Source of the DNA: Erythrobacter litoralis
Lineage (GTDB): Bacteria > Pseudomonadota > Alphaproteobacteria > Sphingomonadales > Sphingomonadaceae
Direction: 5' to 3'
DNA: 64,000 nt
Assembly (NCBI RefSeq): GCF_001719165.1
Contig: NZ_CP017057.1
Location: 806,001-870,000 of the forward strand
The stretch's first letter is position 1; every line of letters begins with the position of its first letter. Shown one piece after another: positions 8,977 through 17,690 of this stretch. The translations under genes and the position numbers were made by a program. The notes beneath the pieces were generated by a model. The model had not been told where the DNA came from, did no database searches, and saw nothing but the letters and a program-made list of their open reading frames with translations.

Positions 8977-9816
8977 TCAATCCGCTTCCGGACCCGCGAA
9001 GCCCTTGCCTTTCGAATCGATCTCCGGGTTCGGATTGTCGTTCCACCATGGAACATCGGTCCACGGCCGCACGTCGATTTCGTGGCTCCAGCAATTGCGC
9101 GGCTGCTGTGCGAGATGCCAGTAGGTCTCGGCCAGCACGGCGGGATCGATCACGCCTTCTGGACCTTTTTTCGCCTTGAACGCCTCGTACTTGTCGCCAA
9201 GCAGCTTTCCGAGCGTATCGGGGCTGTCCACCGCGCCATCGACGAGGACATGGGCGACGTGGATGCCCTTGGGCGCGAATTCGGCGTTGAGGGTCTGGCA
9301 CAGCATCCGCCGCCCCCCCATCGCGGCGGCATGGCTGTGCTGCCCGGCATTGCCGCGCATCGCGGCCGTGGCCGATGTGACGAGCAAGGTGCCGTGTCGC
9401 CCGCCGCGCCTTGCCCGCTCCACCATCGAGGGAAAGGCCGCATGGGCAAGCCGGAACAGCCCGAAACAGGCGAGCCGCCAGCCCAGTTCGAAGATTCGGT
9501 GCGGCGTATCGGCAAGGCTGCGGTTCCCGATCTGCGCGCCGAGATTGTAGATCATCGTCTCGATCGGACCGATGTCGCGCTCGACATGCTCGACGAGGTC
9601 CTCGATCGCCCCGTCCTCGGCCGCGTTCATCAGCATGGGCGTGGCGCTGCCGCCGGCTTCCTCGATCTCCGCGACAAGCCGGGCCAGCCCCTCTTCATCC
9701 GAGCGGCGGGCGAGCACCGCGTGATACCCGCCCGCTGCAAAGCGTTTTGCCGCCTGCCCGCCGATCCCTGCGCCCGCCCCGATCACGAGGAAGACGGGCT
9801 TTCGCGGGTCAGACAT
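8977..9816 (-). CDS. Atypical short-chain dehydrogenase/reductase-fold protein
   Basis: A 279-residue Rossmann protein. The nucleotide loop GAGAGIGG is at residues 13-20, and the segment GIHVAHVLVDGAVDSP is typical of a known SDR subgroup. The usual catalytic Tyr-x-x-x-Lys is replaced: the aligned stretch reads SHAAAMGGRRML, giving His162 and Met166. It may therefore bind a nucleotide without normal SDR catalysis. The start overlaps the stop of the upstream PLP-enzyme gene by eight bases, so the two form an operon. No substrate can be named. Confidence 0.85.
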   Translation of the reverse strand: MSDPRKPVFLVIGAGAGIGGQAAKRFAAGGYHAVLARRSDEEGLARLVAEIEEAGGSATPMLMNAAEDGAIEDLVEHVERDIGPIETMIYNLGAQIGNRSLADTPHRIFELGWRLACFGLFRLAHAAFPSMVERARRGGRHGTLLVTSATAAMRGNAGQHSHAAAMGGRRMLCQTLNAEFAPKGIHVAHVLVDGAVDSPDTLGKLLGDKYEAFKAKKGPEGVIDPAVLAETYWHLAQQPRNCWSHEIDVRPWTDVPWWNDNPNPEIDSKGKGFAGPEAD

Positions 9817-11128
9817 GTTCGAGAGCCTGCTCGAAATCGGCGATGAGGTCGTCCGCGTCCTCGATCCCGATGCTGATCCGCACGAGGCTGTCGGTGATGC
9901 CGAGCTGCTGCCTGCGCGCATGCGGAACCGAAAGGTGAGTCATCGACGCCGGATGGCTCGCCAGCGTTTCGGTCCCACCGAGGCTGACGGCGAGCTTGGC
10001 GATGGTGAGGTTGTCGAGGAAGCGGAAGCATTCCTCCTCACCCCCTTCAAGGAACAGCGAGAAGGTCGAACCCGCGCCGAGGCAATGGCGGTCGTAGATG
10101 TCCTGCTGGCGCGCGTCCTCGATCATGCCGAGATAGCCGAGCCCTGCGACCTTGGGATGGCTTTTGAGGAAGGCGCAGACCCTCGCCGCGTTCTCGCCCG
10201 CGCGCTGCATGCGCAGTTCGACCGTCTCGAGGCTGCGCAGGAGCATCCAGGCGGTGTTCGGATCGACGATCCCGCCCATCGTGTTCCTCAGCGCGCGGAC
10301 CGGGTCCATCCATTTCTTCGCCCCCGCGATCGAACCCGCGACGAGGTCCGAATGGCCGCCGACATACTTGGTCAGCGAATAAGCGACGATGTCCGCGCCG
10401 TGATCGAGCGGGCGCTGCCACAGGGGGCCAAGGAACGTGTTGTCGATCGCGATCGGGGTCTCCTGCCCGTCGAGAGCGGCATCGCGCGCCTCTTTCACCG
10501 CTTCGATGTCGACCAGCACATTGGTCGGGTTGCCGGGGCTTTCGAGATAGACCAGCGCGACCTTGCCGCCCTGCTCGTCGGCCTGGCGCTTCGCTTTCGC
10601 CATGACCTCATCGAGCGTCTCCCGGCTGGCGCCTGCGGGAAAGTCGACATAGGTGACGCCGAAGCGGCTCAGCACCTTGGCGACGAAGCCTTCCGACGCA
10701 GCGTAGAGCGGCCCGGAATGGACGATCACATCATTCTGGTTCGCATAGGCCATCATCAGGATGCAGATCGCGGTCATCCCCGATGAAAAGGTCAGCGCGT
10801 CTTCCGCCCCGTCCCAAACGGCGAGGCGATCCTCGAGGATTTCCTGGTTCGGCCCGTTGAAGCGCGAGTAGACGAGGCCTTCGGCACCGCCTTCGCGCAT
10901 CCCTGTAATGCCTTCGAAATGTCGCTTGCCCGCGGCCGCGCTTTCGAAAGCGAAGGTCGAGGTGAGGAAGATCGGGGCCTTCAATGAGCCTTCGGAAAGC
11001 ACCGGATCGTAGCCCAGCCCCATCATCAGGGTCGAGGGTTTCAATTCGCGTCCGGCGATGGTGGTGTTCTCGGGCTTCGGCTTGCGGCGCGGAGTCGGAG
11101 TATCGGTAGCGTCGATGGCGTCCGTCAT
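9809..11128 (-). CDS. Cys/Met metabolism PLP-dependent enzyme (cystathionine gamma-synthase family)
   Basis: A 439-residue fold-type I PLP enzyme of the gamma family. The PLP lysine is in YSLTKYVGGHSD, and other family blocks are YSRFNGPNQ, FSSGMTAI, LVYLESPGNPT and the substrate-binding end ASMTHLSVPHARR. Members include cystathionine gamma-synthase and methionine gamma-lyase; sequence alone does not separate them. The N-terminal 35 residues, rich in Thr, Pro and Lys, look disordered. It is transcribed with the downstream SDR gene, whose start it overlaps. Confidence 0.9.
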   Translation of the reverse strand: MTDAIDATDTPTPRRKPKPENTTIAGRELKPSTLMMGLGYDPVLSEGSLKAPIFLTSTFAFESAAAGKRHFEGITGMREGGAEGLVYSRFNGPNQEILEDRLAVWDGAEDALTFSSGMTAICILMMAYANQNDVIVHSGPLYAASEGFVAKVLSRFGVTYVDFPAGASRETLDEVMAKAKRQADEQGGKVALVYLESPGNPTNVLVDIEAVKEARDAALDGQETPIAIDNTFLGPLWQRPLDHGADIVAYSLTKYVGGHSDLVAGSIAGAKKWMDPVRALRNTMGGIVDPNTAWMLLRSLETVELRMQRAGENAARVCAFLKSHPKVAGLGYLGMIEDARQQDIYDRHCLGAGSTFSLFLEGGEEECFRFLDNLTIAKLAVSLGGTETLASHPASMTHLSVPHARRQQLGITDSLVRISIGIEDADDLIADFEQALEHV

Positions 11129-11293
11129 GTGCGGATTCCCTTCCTTGTCTCACGCTCCCAGGAAGGCAGGAGCTCTCTCTCTTTCGTGCGAGGCCCGGGG
11201 CGCCCGTTCCTAACCTCCGCAGGAACGCATCTCCCTTGCACGGGACTCGCCACAACGAACTATCGCGCGCGGCTTGGACGCGCAAGGCGCGGG

Positions 11294-12751
11294 CTAGACC
11301 AGCGCGGCCACTGCCCAGACGCCCGCGACGATCAGAACCACGCCGACCAGATCGAGCACGAGGCCGGCTCCGACCATACGTTCGATCCGGATGCGCCCGG
11401 TGCTCCACGCGATCGCATTGGGGCCGGTCCCGGCGGGCAGCATGAAACCCCAGCTCGAAGCGAGCGCGGCCGGCATCGCGAGCAGGATCGGGTCCACGCC
11501 AAGGGCAATGGTGAGCGCGGCCACGACCGGGATGATCGCGCTGGCGGTTGCGACATTGCTCGCGAATTCGGTGACGACGATGATCATCGCCACGATCGCC
11601 AGCGCGACCAGCGGAAGCGGCCAGGTCTCGAGCGGGAGCAGCGCCTGGCCGAGCCATTGGGCAAGGCCCGATTGCTGCATCCCCGCAGCGAGCGCGAGGC
11701 CCCCGCCGAACATCAAGATGATCCCCCAGGGCGCTCGGTCGGCCTCGCGCCAGACCAGCAGCGGCCGCCCGGTCCCATCGGGCAAAAGGAACAGCGCAAA
11801 GCTCGCGATGACCGCGATGGTCCCGTCACCCCACGATCCCTCGGGCAGGAAGGGCGTGACGAGTGGACGCGTCATCCAGGCAAGGAAGGTCAGCGCGACG
11901 ATCACCGTGAGCCGCAGCTCGGGCGCGCTCCAGCCGGGCTTGCAGGCAATCGCCTCGCGCGCGGCGGCCACGTCGAAGTCATGGTCCGCCACGTGCTGGA
12001 ACCGGGCGATGATGAAGGCCGCGATCGGCACGCCGAGGATCACGATGGGCAGGCCATAGAGCGTCCATTGCGCGAAACTGATCCGCATCCCGATGCCGGA
12101 ATCGAGCAGCCCGATCGCGATGGCATTGGTGGGCGAGCCGACGATCGTGCCCAGCCCGCCGATCGAGGAGGCGAAGGCGATGCCCATCGGCAGCGCTCCC
12201 GAAAGGCCTTCCTTATCGGGCGCGCCGTTCGCGCCTGTGGTCGGGGCCGGGCCGCTTCCCTTGGGCAGCGCCTCTCCTCCGGCAAGCACCGCGAGCGCCA
12301 TCGGCATCATGATGAGGCTCGTCGAGGTGTTCGAGATCAGCATCGAAAGCAGGGCTGCCGCGATCATGAAGGCGAGCAGAAGCTGCGTCTTGCCTCCGCC
12401 GGCCCCGACCATGCGCAGGATCGCGAGGCTGAGGCGCTTGTGGAGCCCGGTGCGTTCTATGCAAAGCGCGATGAAGGCGCCGCCCAGCAGCAGGAAAAGG
12501 ATTGGCGAATAATAGGTGCTGGCGGTCTCGGCCGCGGTCGCAACGCCGCCGAAGGGCAGCACGAGGAACGGGAGCAGCGCGGTCATGGTGAGCGGCACCG
12601 CCTCGGTCATCCACCAGCTTGCCATCCAGACGACGAGCCCGGCGACCAGCCATGCTTCGGCCTGCATGGCGGCAGGGGGCGGGGCGAAGACCGTCAGCGC
12701 GAAGGCGAGCGGGCCGACGACGAGACCGATCCGGCGCGCATCCATTCGCAT
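11294..12751 (-). CDS. DASS-family (SLC13) anion or dicarboxylate transporter
   Basis: A 485-residue membrane protein with 11-12 predicted helices. The two family signature motifs are visible: LISNTSTSLIMMPMAL, and the related FASNVATASAIIPVV in the second half. These loops bind sodium and the carboxylate or sulfate. The ATG at 12751 is chosen because GGAGGGGG lies directly upstream; a start at 12817 would add a basic, non-membrane tail. The substrate could be a dicarboxylate or sulfate. The gene is alone, in the same direction as its neighbours. Confidence 0.9.
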   Translation of the reverse strand: MRMDARRIGLVVGPLAFALTVFAPPPAAMQAEAWLVAGLVVWMASWWMTEAVPLTMTALLPFLVLPFGGVATAAETASTYYSPILFLLLGGAFIALCIERTGLHKRLSLAILRMVGAGGGKTQLLLAFMIAAALLSMLISNTSTSLIMMPMALAVLAGGEALPKGSGPAPTTGANGAPDKEGLSGALPMGIAFASSIGGLGTIVGSPTNAIAIGLLDSGIGMRISFAQWTLYGLPIVILGVPIAAFIIARFQHVADHDFDVAAAREAIACKPGWSAPELRLTVIVALTFLAWMTRPLVTPFLPEGSWGDGTIAVIASFALFLLPDGTGRPLLVWREADRAPWGIILMFGGGLALAAGMQQSGLAQWLGQALLPLETWPLPLVALAIVAMIIVVTEFASNVATASAIIPVVAALTIALGVDPILLAMPAALASSWGFMLPAGTGPNAIAWSTGRIRIERMVGAGLVLDLVGVVLIVAGVWAVAALV

Positions 12752-12882
12752 GAAGCTCCCCCTCCTTGCCGCGGCGCGGGTCGCTTTGGTCAGGCGCGCC
12801 GGCCCGCGGCGGACCATTCATCGCGGAGCCGGAAGGCAAGGGCAAGCCCGCCGTGCGATCGAGGCGAAGGGGTCGCGAGCGG

Positions 12883-14079
12883 TCAGCGGACCTCCTTGGG
12901 CTCCCCGTACTCGCCATCCGTCCCGTCGCCGAAGATCACCATACCGGTGCGGATGCCGCGCTTCCACGCGCGATAGAGTTTCTGCGCGCGCTCTTCCATC
13001 AGCCGCATCGCCGCCGCATCGGGGATCGCGCCCGCCAAGGTGCAGGCGGCTCCGATCGAAGTTTCGTCGACTGTGCACAGGACGTTGAGGTCGGGATCGC
13101 CCTTGCCGAACATCAGGTCGGCGATGTCCTCGTCATAGATGGTGTAGGAAACGCGGGCGTTTTTCTCGATCAGTTCCTGCACGTCCTCGCGCGCGTACTG
13201 CCGCAGGTGATCGCGCAGGACGTCCTCGTCGGCGAAATAGAAGGGCTTTGCCTCGTCGTAGATCCGGCTGACGCGCAGGCGCCCGCCCCAGGCATCGACC
13301 CCGCGCAGCGAATTGGCGAATTCCTCCGCCCCGAAATCGAGCAGGGTGTCGACATTCGCCCCGCTATAGGCGAGCCGCTGGATCGACGGCCCGCCGATCT
13401 CGCCGCGCCAGAAGCCGTAGATGACCTTGGGATCGCGCCAGTTGGGATATACGATCCTCTCGCGGATGTCGCGCGGGGACAGCGCGACGCCCTTCACCGT
13501 CACGAGCGTGGCGTCCTGCAAACTCTCGTCGTTCGTTCCGAAGCGACCTTCCGCCGGGGTGCGCAGCGGATATTCGTGGGCGAGCGCCTCGATCACCGCG
13601 ACATTGTGCAGGTTGAGCCAATAGGCGAGCTGTTCATTGCGCGGGAGACGGGCGAGGTCGAGCTCGGTCCCGACCCGCTCCAGGTCCTGACGATACTCCG
13701 TCAGAGCCGCGCGGACTTCGTCGGTCAGCATCGAGAAGGCGATGCGATTGCCCTCGAGCCGGAAGCGCGAGGTGTGACCATAGGTGATGCGCGTGCCGAG
13801 CCGCGGTTCGGCCTTCGGGGGCGGGGTGATGCGAAGCGGCGGGCCCATCGGGATGACGAACCAGGCCAGCGCCTCGTCCCAATGGCGGTAGTCGATCGTG
13901 TGATCGGTCCGGTCTGCGGCTGGGACGAAGCGGGCAAGGGGGTCCGGCGCTGCGACGCCCTGGTCCGCCGTGAAAGCGGCGGCGGTCATGGCGTTTTCGG
14001 CCAGCGCGGGGGATAGCCCGGTCGCCAGCAGAGCAGCGACAGCAAGGGAGGAGGTGGCAAGGGCAGATTTCTTCATCAT
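12883..14079 (-). CDS. Exported DUF547 protein, paralog 1 of 3
   Basis: A 398-residue protein with a signal peptide (residues 1-30, ending in SPALAE). The DUF547 core includes RNEQLAYWLNLHNVAVIE, VALSPRDIRERIVYPNW and FWRGEIGGPSIQ. The ATG at 14079 follows an AAGGAG site. DUF547 has no established biochemical function. It is the first and most divergent of three tandem homologues on this strand: its loop after the HNVAVIE motif reads HEYPLRTPAEGRFG where the other two have a QPREI-VDGVPLDEA pattern. An inverted repeat separates it from paralog 2. Confidence 0.85.
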   Translation of the reverse strand: MMKKSALATSSLAVAALLATGLSPALAENAMTAAAFTADQGVAAPDPLARFVPAADRTDHTIDYRHWDEALAWFVIPMGPPLRITPPPKAEPRLGTRITYGHTSRFRLEGNRIAFSMLTDEVRAALTEYRQDLERVGTELDLARLPRNEQLAYWLNLHNVAVIEALAHEYPLRTPAEGRFGTNDESLQDATLVTVKGVALSPRDIRERIVYPNWRDPKVIYGFWRGEIGGPSIQRLAYSGANVDTLLDFGAEEFANSLRGVDAWGGRLRVSRIYDEAKPFYFADEDVLRDHLRQYAREDVQELIEKNARVSYTIYDEDIADLMFGKGDPDLNVLCTVDETSIGAACTLAGAIPDAAAMRLMEERAQKLYRAWKRGIRTGMVIFGDGTDGEYGEPKEVR

Positions 14080-14130
14080 CGCGACTCCTTCGATCGGCAG
14101 GCCCAACGAGCCTGTCTTTTGGTTCGCCCC

Positions 14131-14150
14131 GTCATGGCTCGCGCCATGAC
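14131..14150. repeat. Perfect inverted repeat between DUF547 paralogs 1 and 2
   Basis: GTCATGGC at 14131-14138 and GCCATGAC at 14143-14150 form an 8-base perfect stem with a 4-base loop. There is no T-run on either side, so it could be a weak terminator for paralog 2, a processing hairpin or an operator for paralog 1, which starts about 50 bases downstream on the minus strand. Confidence 0.55.
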
Positions 14151-14201
14151 ATGATGTTACATGGAAACGCCCTCGAATATCAATTCCTGTTGGCGCGGCG
14201 C

Positions 14202-15353
14202 CTATTCGACTTCGCTCTTGTTATCGGGATCACCCGGGAGGTCGATATTGCTGAAGAAGATCCGCCCTTCCGGCGGCATCTTGCGGCGCACGTAGCGGAG
14301 CTTTTGCGCCCGCTGCTCAAGCAGAGCCGCGGCTCCCGGATCGAGCCGCCCTTTGGCGAAGAAGGCGCCGTTGCGCCTTCCTCCGGCAAGATCGGCGATG
14401 TCGTGCTCGTAGAGGCTCGGCTCGATCCGCTCGCTCCGCGCGAGCATGTCGGCAACCTCGCCCTCGACATATTCGGCCAGATGCGCGCGCAGGTCGGGTT
14501 CGAAATCGGGGAAGAAGTAACGCGCGATCTCGGCGTAGTATTCGGAGACGTGAAGCGTGCGCCCGCGCTTTTCCGTGCCGCGCCGCGAATTGACGAATTC
14601 CCCGGCCGCGTCGGCTAGCTGCTGGCCGACAGTGCGCCCGTCGAACGCCGTGCGCTGCATCGCCGGGCCGCCGATCTCGCCGCGCCAAAAGCCGTAGAAT
14701 ACCTCCGGGCTTTTCCAGTTGGCGAAGACGATCCTCTCGCGGATGTCGCGCGGCGAAAGCGCGACGCCCTCGACCGTGATGAAGCGCGCTTCATCGAGCG
14801 GAACGCCGTCCAGTTCGATCTCGCGCGGTTGGCGCTCGGGCCAGTTCGCGCCGACCTGTTCGATCATCGCGACATTGTGGAGGTTGAGCCAATAGGCGAG
14901 CTGTTCGTTGCGAGGGAGCGACTGGATGTCGAGTTCGTCGGCGACCTTCTCGAGATCGCGGCGATATTGGCCGATATTCACCATGACCTCGACGTCCATC
15001 AGCGAAAATCCGACCATCGCCCCGTCGAGGCGGTAAATCGAATTGTGCCCGACCCTGATGTTAGTGCCAAGCGTTCCGGCGCCCGCAAAGGGCATCTTCC
15101 TGAGCGGCGGCCCCATGTCGATCACGAAGGCCCGGAGCGCCTCGGTCCAGACCGAATAATCGATGCGGTGTTCGCGCCGTTCGGCTTTCGGATCGAAGGT
15201 GTCGAAGCGGTCCTCTCCCTCGCTCGCCGGGGCGGAGCGTGCCTCCTGGGGCGGTGCAAGGGCGGGCTGGGCGAGGGCGGGCTGGGCGAGGGCGGGGGGC
15301 GCGCCTAACGCGGCGGCGGCCAGTGCGAGCATCGGAACGATCATGCGTAACAT
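14202..15353 (-). CDS. Exported DUF547 protein, paralog 2 of 3
   Basis: A 383-residue protein with a signal peptide (MLRMIVPMLALAAAALGAPP) and an unusual repeated QPALA motif just after it (QPALAQPALAPPQEA). The DUF547 core follows with RNEQLAYWLNLHNVAMIEQ, VALSPRDIRERIVFANW and FWRGEIGGPAMQ. The start at 15353 is the first methionine giving a complete signal sequence. It shares most of its motif blocks with the genes on either side. A strong hairpin upstream ends the paralog-3 transcript, so this gene probably has its own promoter between 15354 and 15411. Confidence 0.85.
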   Translation of the reverse strand: MLRMIVPMLALAAAALGAPPALAQPALAQPALAPPQEARSAPASEGEDRFDTFDPKAERREHRIDYSVWTEALRAFVIDMGPPLRKMPFAGAGTLGTNIRVGHNSIYRLDGAMVGFSLMDVEVMVNIGQYRRDLEKVADELDIQSLPRNEQLAYWLNLHNVAMIEQVGANWPERQPREIELDGVPLDEARFITVEGVALSPRDIRERIVFANWKSPEVFYGFWRGEIGGPAMQRTAFDGRTVGQQLADAAGEFVNSRRGTEKRGRTLHVSEYYAEIARYFFPDFEPDLRAHLAEYVEGEVADMLARSERIEPSLYEHDIADLAGGRRNGAFFAKGRLDPGAAALLEQRAQKLRYVRRKMPPEGRIFFSNIDLPGDPDNKSEVE

Positions 15354-15411
15354 CGCCGCGCAGGATAGAAGTGTGCCGCGCAAAATCCATAGTAAGACGT
15401 CGGAAACGACA

Positions 15412-15441
15412 AAGGCCGCCGGCAGGGGGACCGGCGGCCTT
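15412..15441 (-). terminator. Rho-independent-type terminator of DUF547 paralog 3
   Basis: An 11-base perfect stem (15412-15422 with 15431-15441) encloses an 8-base loop. Read on the minus strand it ends in CTTTGTCGTTTCC, a modest T-rich tail, about 80 bases past the paralog-3 stop at 15520. It separates the transcripts of paralogs 3 and 2. Confidence 0.7.
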
Positions 15442-15519
15442 CGGCCTTGGCGGACCAGCCCGTGCCGTGCAGGTCACCGGGGCCGCTTCGTTGCTGCGCG
15501 GAGCGTGCCCCGCGCACGC

Positions 15520-16665
15520 TCATTTCACCTCGCCGTCGGTCTCTTCGCCTTCCTCTCCGGGCAGCTTGAGATTGCTGAAGGTCACCGTTCCGGTGCGGCC
15601 TTCGCGAATGATCTTCTGGAACTTCTGTTCACGCTGGGCGAGCAGGCGCGCCATGCTCTGCGGGATGCGGGTCGTCACCGCGACTCCGTTGGACGTGATG
15701 TTCTGGTAGGTCGGCTCGCGGACGCCTCCGGCGAGATCGGCGATGTCCCATTCGCGGATCGTCGCGCGCGATTGCGTCGTGCCATCGAGGATCGCGATCA
15801 CCTCGGGCTTGGCGTATTGGCGCAGGTGCGCACGGACGTCCTTCTCGAAATCGGGAAAATAGAAGGGTGCTGCCTCGCGGTAGAGTTCGGAGACTTCGAG
15901 CGTGTCGCCCGCCTTTTCGGTCCCGCGCAGCGAATTGACGAATTCGCTCGCGCCCTTTTCGAGCAGGCGCGCGACGTTTTCGGCGTTGAAGGCCTCGCGC
16001 TGGATCGACGGCCCGCCGATCTCGCCGCGCCAGAAGCCGTAGATGACCTTGGGATCGCGCCAGTTGGGATAGACGATCTTCTCACGTATGTCGCGCGGAC
16101 TGAGGGCAACACCTTCGACCGTGATGAACCCGGCCTCGTCGAGCGGCACGCCGTCGACCTTGATCTCGCGCGGCTGGCGCACCGGCCAGCTTCTTGCGAT
16201 CTGTTCGACCACGGCGACATTGTGGAGATTGATCCAGTAGGCGAGCTGTTCGTTGCGCGACAGTTTCTGGATGTCGATCTTGTCGGCGGTCGCCTCGAGA
16301 TCGCGGCGATATTCGGTGAAGCTGTCGATCACCGCGTCGTCGAGAAAGCTGAACATGAGCCTGTTGCCTTCGAGCCGATAGCGCGAGACATGGCCGTACT
16401 GGCGGCGCGATCCGAAGCTGGGGTCGGGCCGGCCCGCGCCCTGGCGCAGCGAGGGGCCCATCGAGACGACAAGGTTCTTCATCGCCTCGGTCCAGATCGA
16501 ATAGTCTATCCCGTCCTCGTTCGGGTTTTCCTGGGGCACGAAGGTGCGGTATTCGGGTTCGACAGCGAGGCTTGCCTGCGCTGCAAGCGGCGAGCCGAGG
16601 GCGGCTGCGGCAAGGGCCGCGAGCGCGGTGAGAGAGCGCGGGGCGGGGCGGGGATGTCTCGTCAC
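15520..16665 (-). CDS. Exported DUF547 protein, paralog 3 of 3
   Basis: About 381 residues. The best start is GTG at 16665, giving a signal peptide (SLTALAALAAAALGSPLAAQA); the longer frame upstream has no signal-like sequence and includes a GC-unlike stretch. The DUF547 core shows RNEQLAYWINLHNVAVVEQ, VALSPRDIREKIVYPNW and FWRGEIGGPSIQREAF. Together with the two downstream paralogs this makes a three-gene array, presumably by duplication. Function is unknown; all three should act in the periplasm or outer membrane. Confidence 0.83.
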   Translation of the reverse strand: MTRHPRPAPRSLTALAALAAAALGSPLAAQASLAVEPEYRTFVPQENPNEDGIDYSIWTEAMKNLVVSMGPSLRQGAGRPDPSFGSRRQYGHVSRYRLEGNRLMFSFLDDAVIDSFTEYRRDLEATADKIDIQKLSRNEQLAYWINLHNVAVVEQIARSWPVRQPREIKVDGVPLDEAGFITVEGVALSPRDIREKIVYPNWRDPKVIYGFWRGEIGGPSIQREAFNAENVARLLEKGASEFVNSLRGTEKAGDTLEVSELYREAAPFYFPDFEKDVRAHLRQYAKPEVIAILDGTTQSRATIREWDIADLAGGVREPTYQNITSNGVAVTTRIPQSMARLLAQREQKFQKIIREGRTGTVTFSNLKLPGEEGEETDGEVK

Positions 16666-17073
16666 GTCTACCTGTCTTTCGTTTCTCGTGGCCTTGTCAG
16701 GCCCTTGTCTGCATGCCGACATCCCCGCGCAGGGACATCGCAACGTTTGTCCGGGGCGCGCCTGATAGCGGGGACTGACAGGCGCGCCGGGCGATCGGCG
16801 GGAATGGAGTTTTCCGCCTTCGCCCTTGTCAGTCCTTATAGCGCGAAAAATCTTACGGATGTGCGCCGCAATCGGGTGCATTTTGTGCTTTGTCGAAGGC
16901 GTGAAGCCGTTCGTCGACGACGAACGGAGTTCCTTCCGTCTGGCGGCGACCCGGCCCTTCGAATGCCACGATCCCACGCACGCCTGCAGACGCGCGCGTG
17001 CCGGCTGTGAAGCCCGCTTGCGCGCGGCCGCAGGTGCGTGGACGAATGTTCCGGAAGCCGGGCGGCCCCGCGC
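16666..17073. other. Gene-free stretch between infC and the DUF547 array
   Basis: About 400 bases with no convincing ORF. It should contain the promoter of DUF547 paralog 3 (minus strand). The middle part, around 16825-16890, is more AT-rich than its surroundings. A striking palindrome lies at 16907-16927 and is listed separately. No terminator with a T-run is seen after infC. Confidence 0.6.
16907..16927. repeat. Near-perfect 21-base palindrome
   Basis: CCGTTCGTCG and CGACGAACGG are exact inverted copies around a single central A. It is the strongest palindrome seen in the intergenic DNA here. It lies about 145 bases downstream of the infC stop and about 240 bases upstream of the DUF547 paralog 3 start, so it may be an operator or a transcript hairpin. 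No T-tract follows it on either strand. Confidence 0.6.
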
Positions 17074-17616
17074 CTATTTGGGCGCGAGCACCATCAGCAT
17101 CTGGCGCCCCTCGAGGCGCGGGAAGGCTTCGACCTTGGCGATCTCCTCGACGTCTTCCTGGACCCGCCTGAGCAGGTCCATGCCGAGATGCTGGTGCGCC
17201 ATTTCGCGCCCGCGGAAGCGGAGCGTGACCTTCACCTTGTCGCCATTGCCGATGAACTTGTTCACGTTCTTCATCTTCACGTCGTAGTCGTGCGTGTCGA
17301 TGTTCGGACGCATCTTAACTTCCTTGATGTCCTGAGTCTTCTGCGTCTTGCGCGCCGCATTGGCCTTTTTCTGGGCTTCGTAGCGGTATTTGCCGACATC
17401 GAGGAACTTGCACACGGGCGGGTCCGCATTGGGGGACACTTCGACGAGGTTCAGCCCCTTCTCCTGGGCCTGCTCGACAGCTTCGCGGGTGTACATGACT
17501 CCGAGATTCTCGCCCTCGTCGTCGATGACGCGGACCTTTGGAACCTGGATGAATTGATCGTAGCGAGGGCCGCTTTTGACGGGCGGGGCCATCGAACGCC
17601 GGGGTGGACGGGCTAT
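17074..17616 (-). CDS. infC: Translation initiation factor IF-3, probable AUA start
   Basis: IF-3 binds the 30S subunit and checks start-codon selection. The body ([13 protein letters not shown] to VLAPK) shows the N-domain [17 protein letters not shown], the KYRYEAQKK linker and the C-domain [12 protein letters not shown]. The first ATG (17592) has no ribosome site. Eight codons upstream in frame is ATA (17616), preceded by AGGAG with a 7-base spacer and followed by [11 protein letters not shown]. That resembles the alphaproteobacterial N-terminus of the form [I]RRPxxxxAPxKxGPR. Rare AUU-type starts are the known basis of infC autoregulation, so I place the start at 17616, giving 180 residues. 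Confidence 0.9.
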   Translation of the reverse strand: MARPPRRSMAPPVKSGPRYDQFIQVPKVRVIDDEGENLGVMYTREAVEQAQEKGLNLVEVSPNADPPVCKFLDVGKYRYEAQKKANAARKTQKTQDIKEVKMRPNIDTHDYDVKMKNVNKFIGNGDKVKVTLRFRGREMAHQHLGMDLLRRVQEDVEEIAKVEAFPRLEGRQMLMVLAPK

Positions 17617-17690
17617 GTGTGTTCTCCTGTTACTGCCTTGGGTTGAGTCTTCAATGTAATCGGAAACGCGCGATTGCGCCAGATGGAGTC

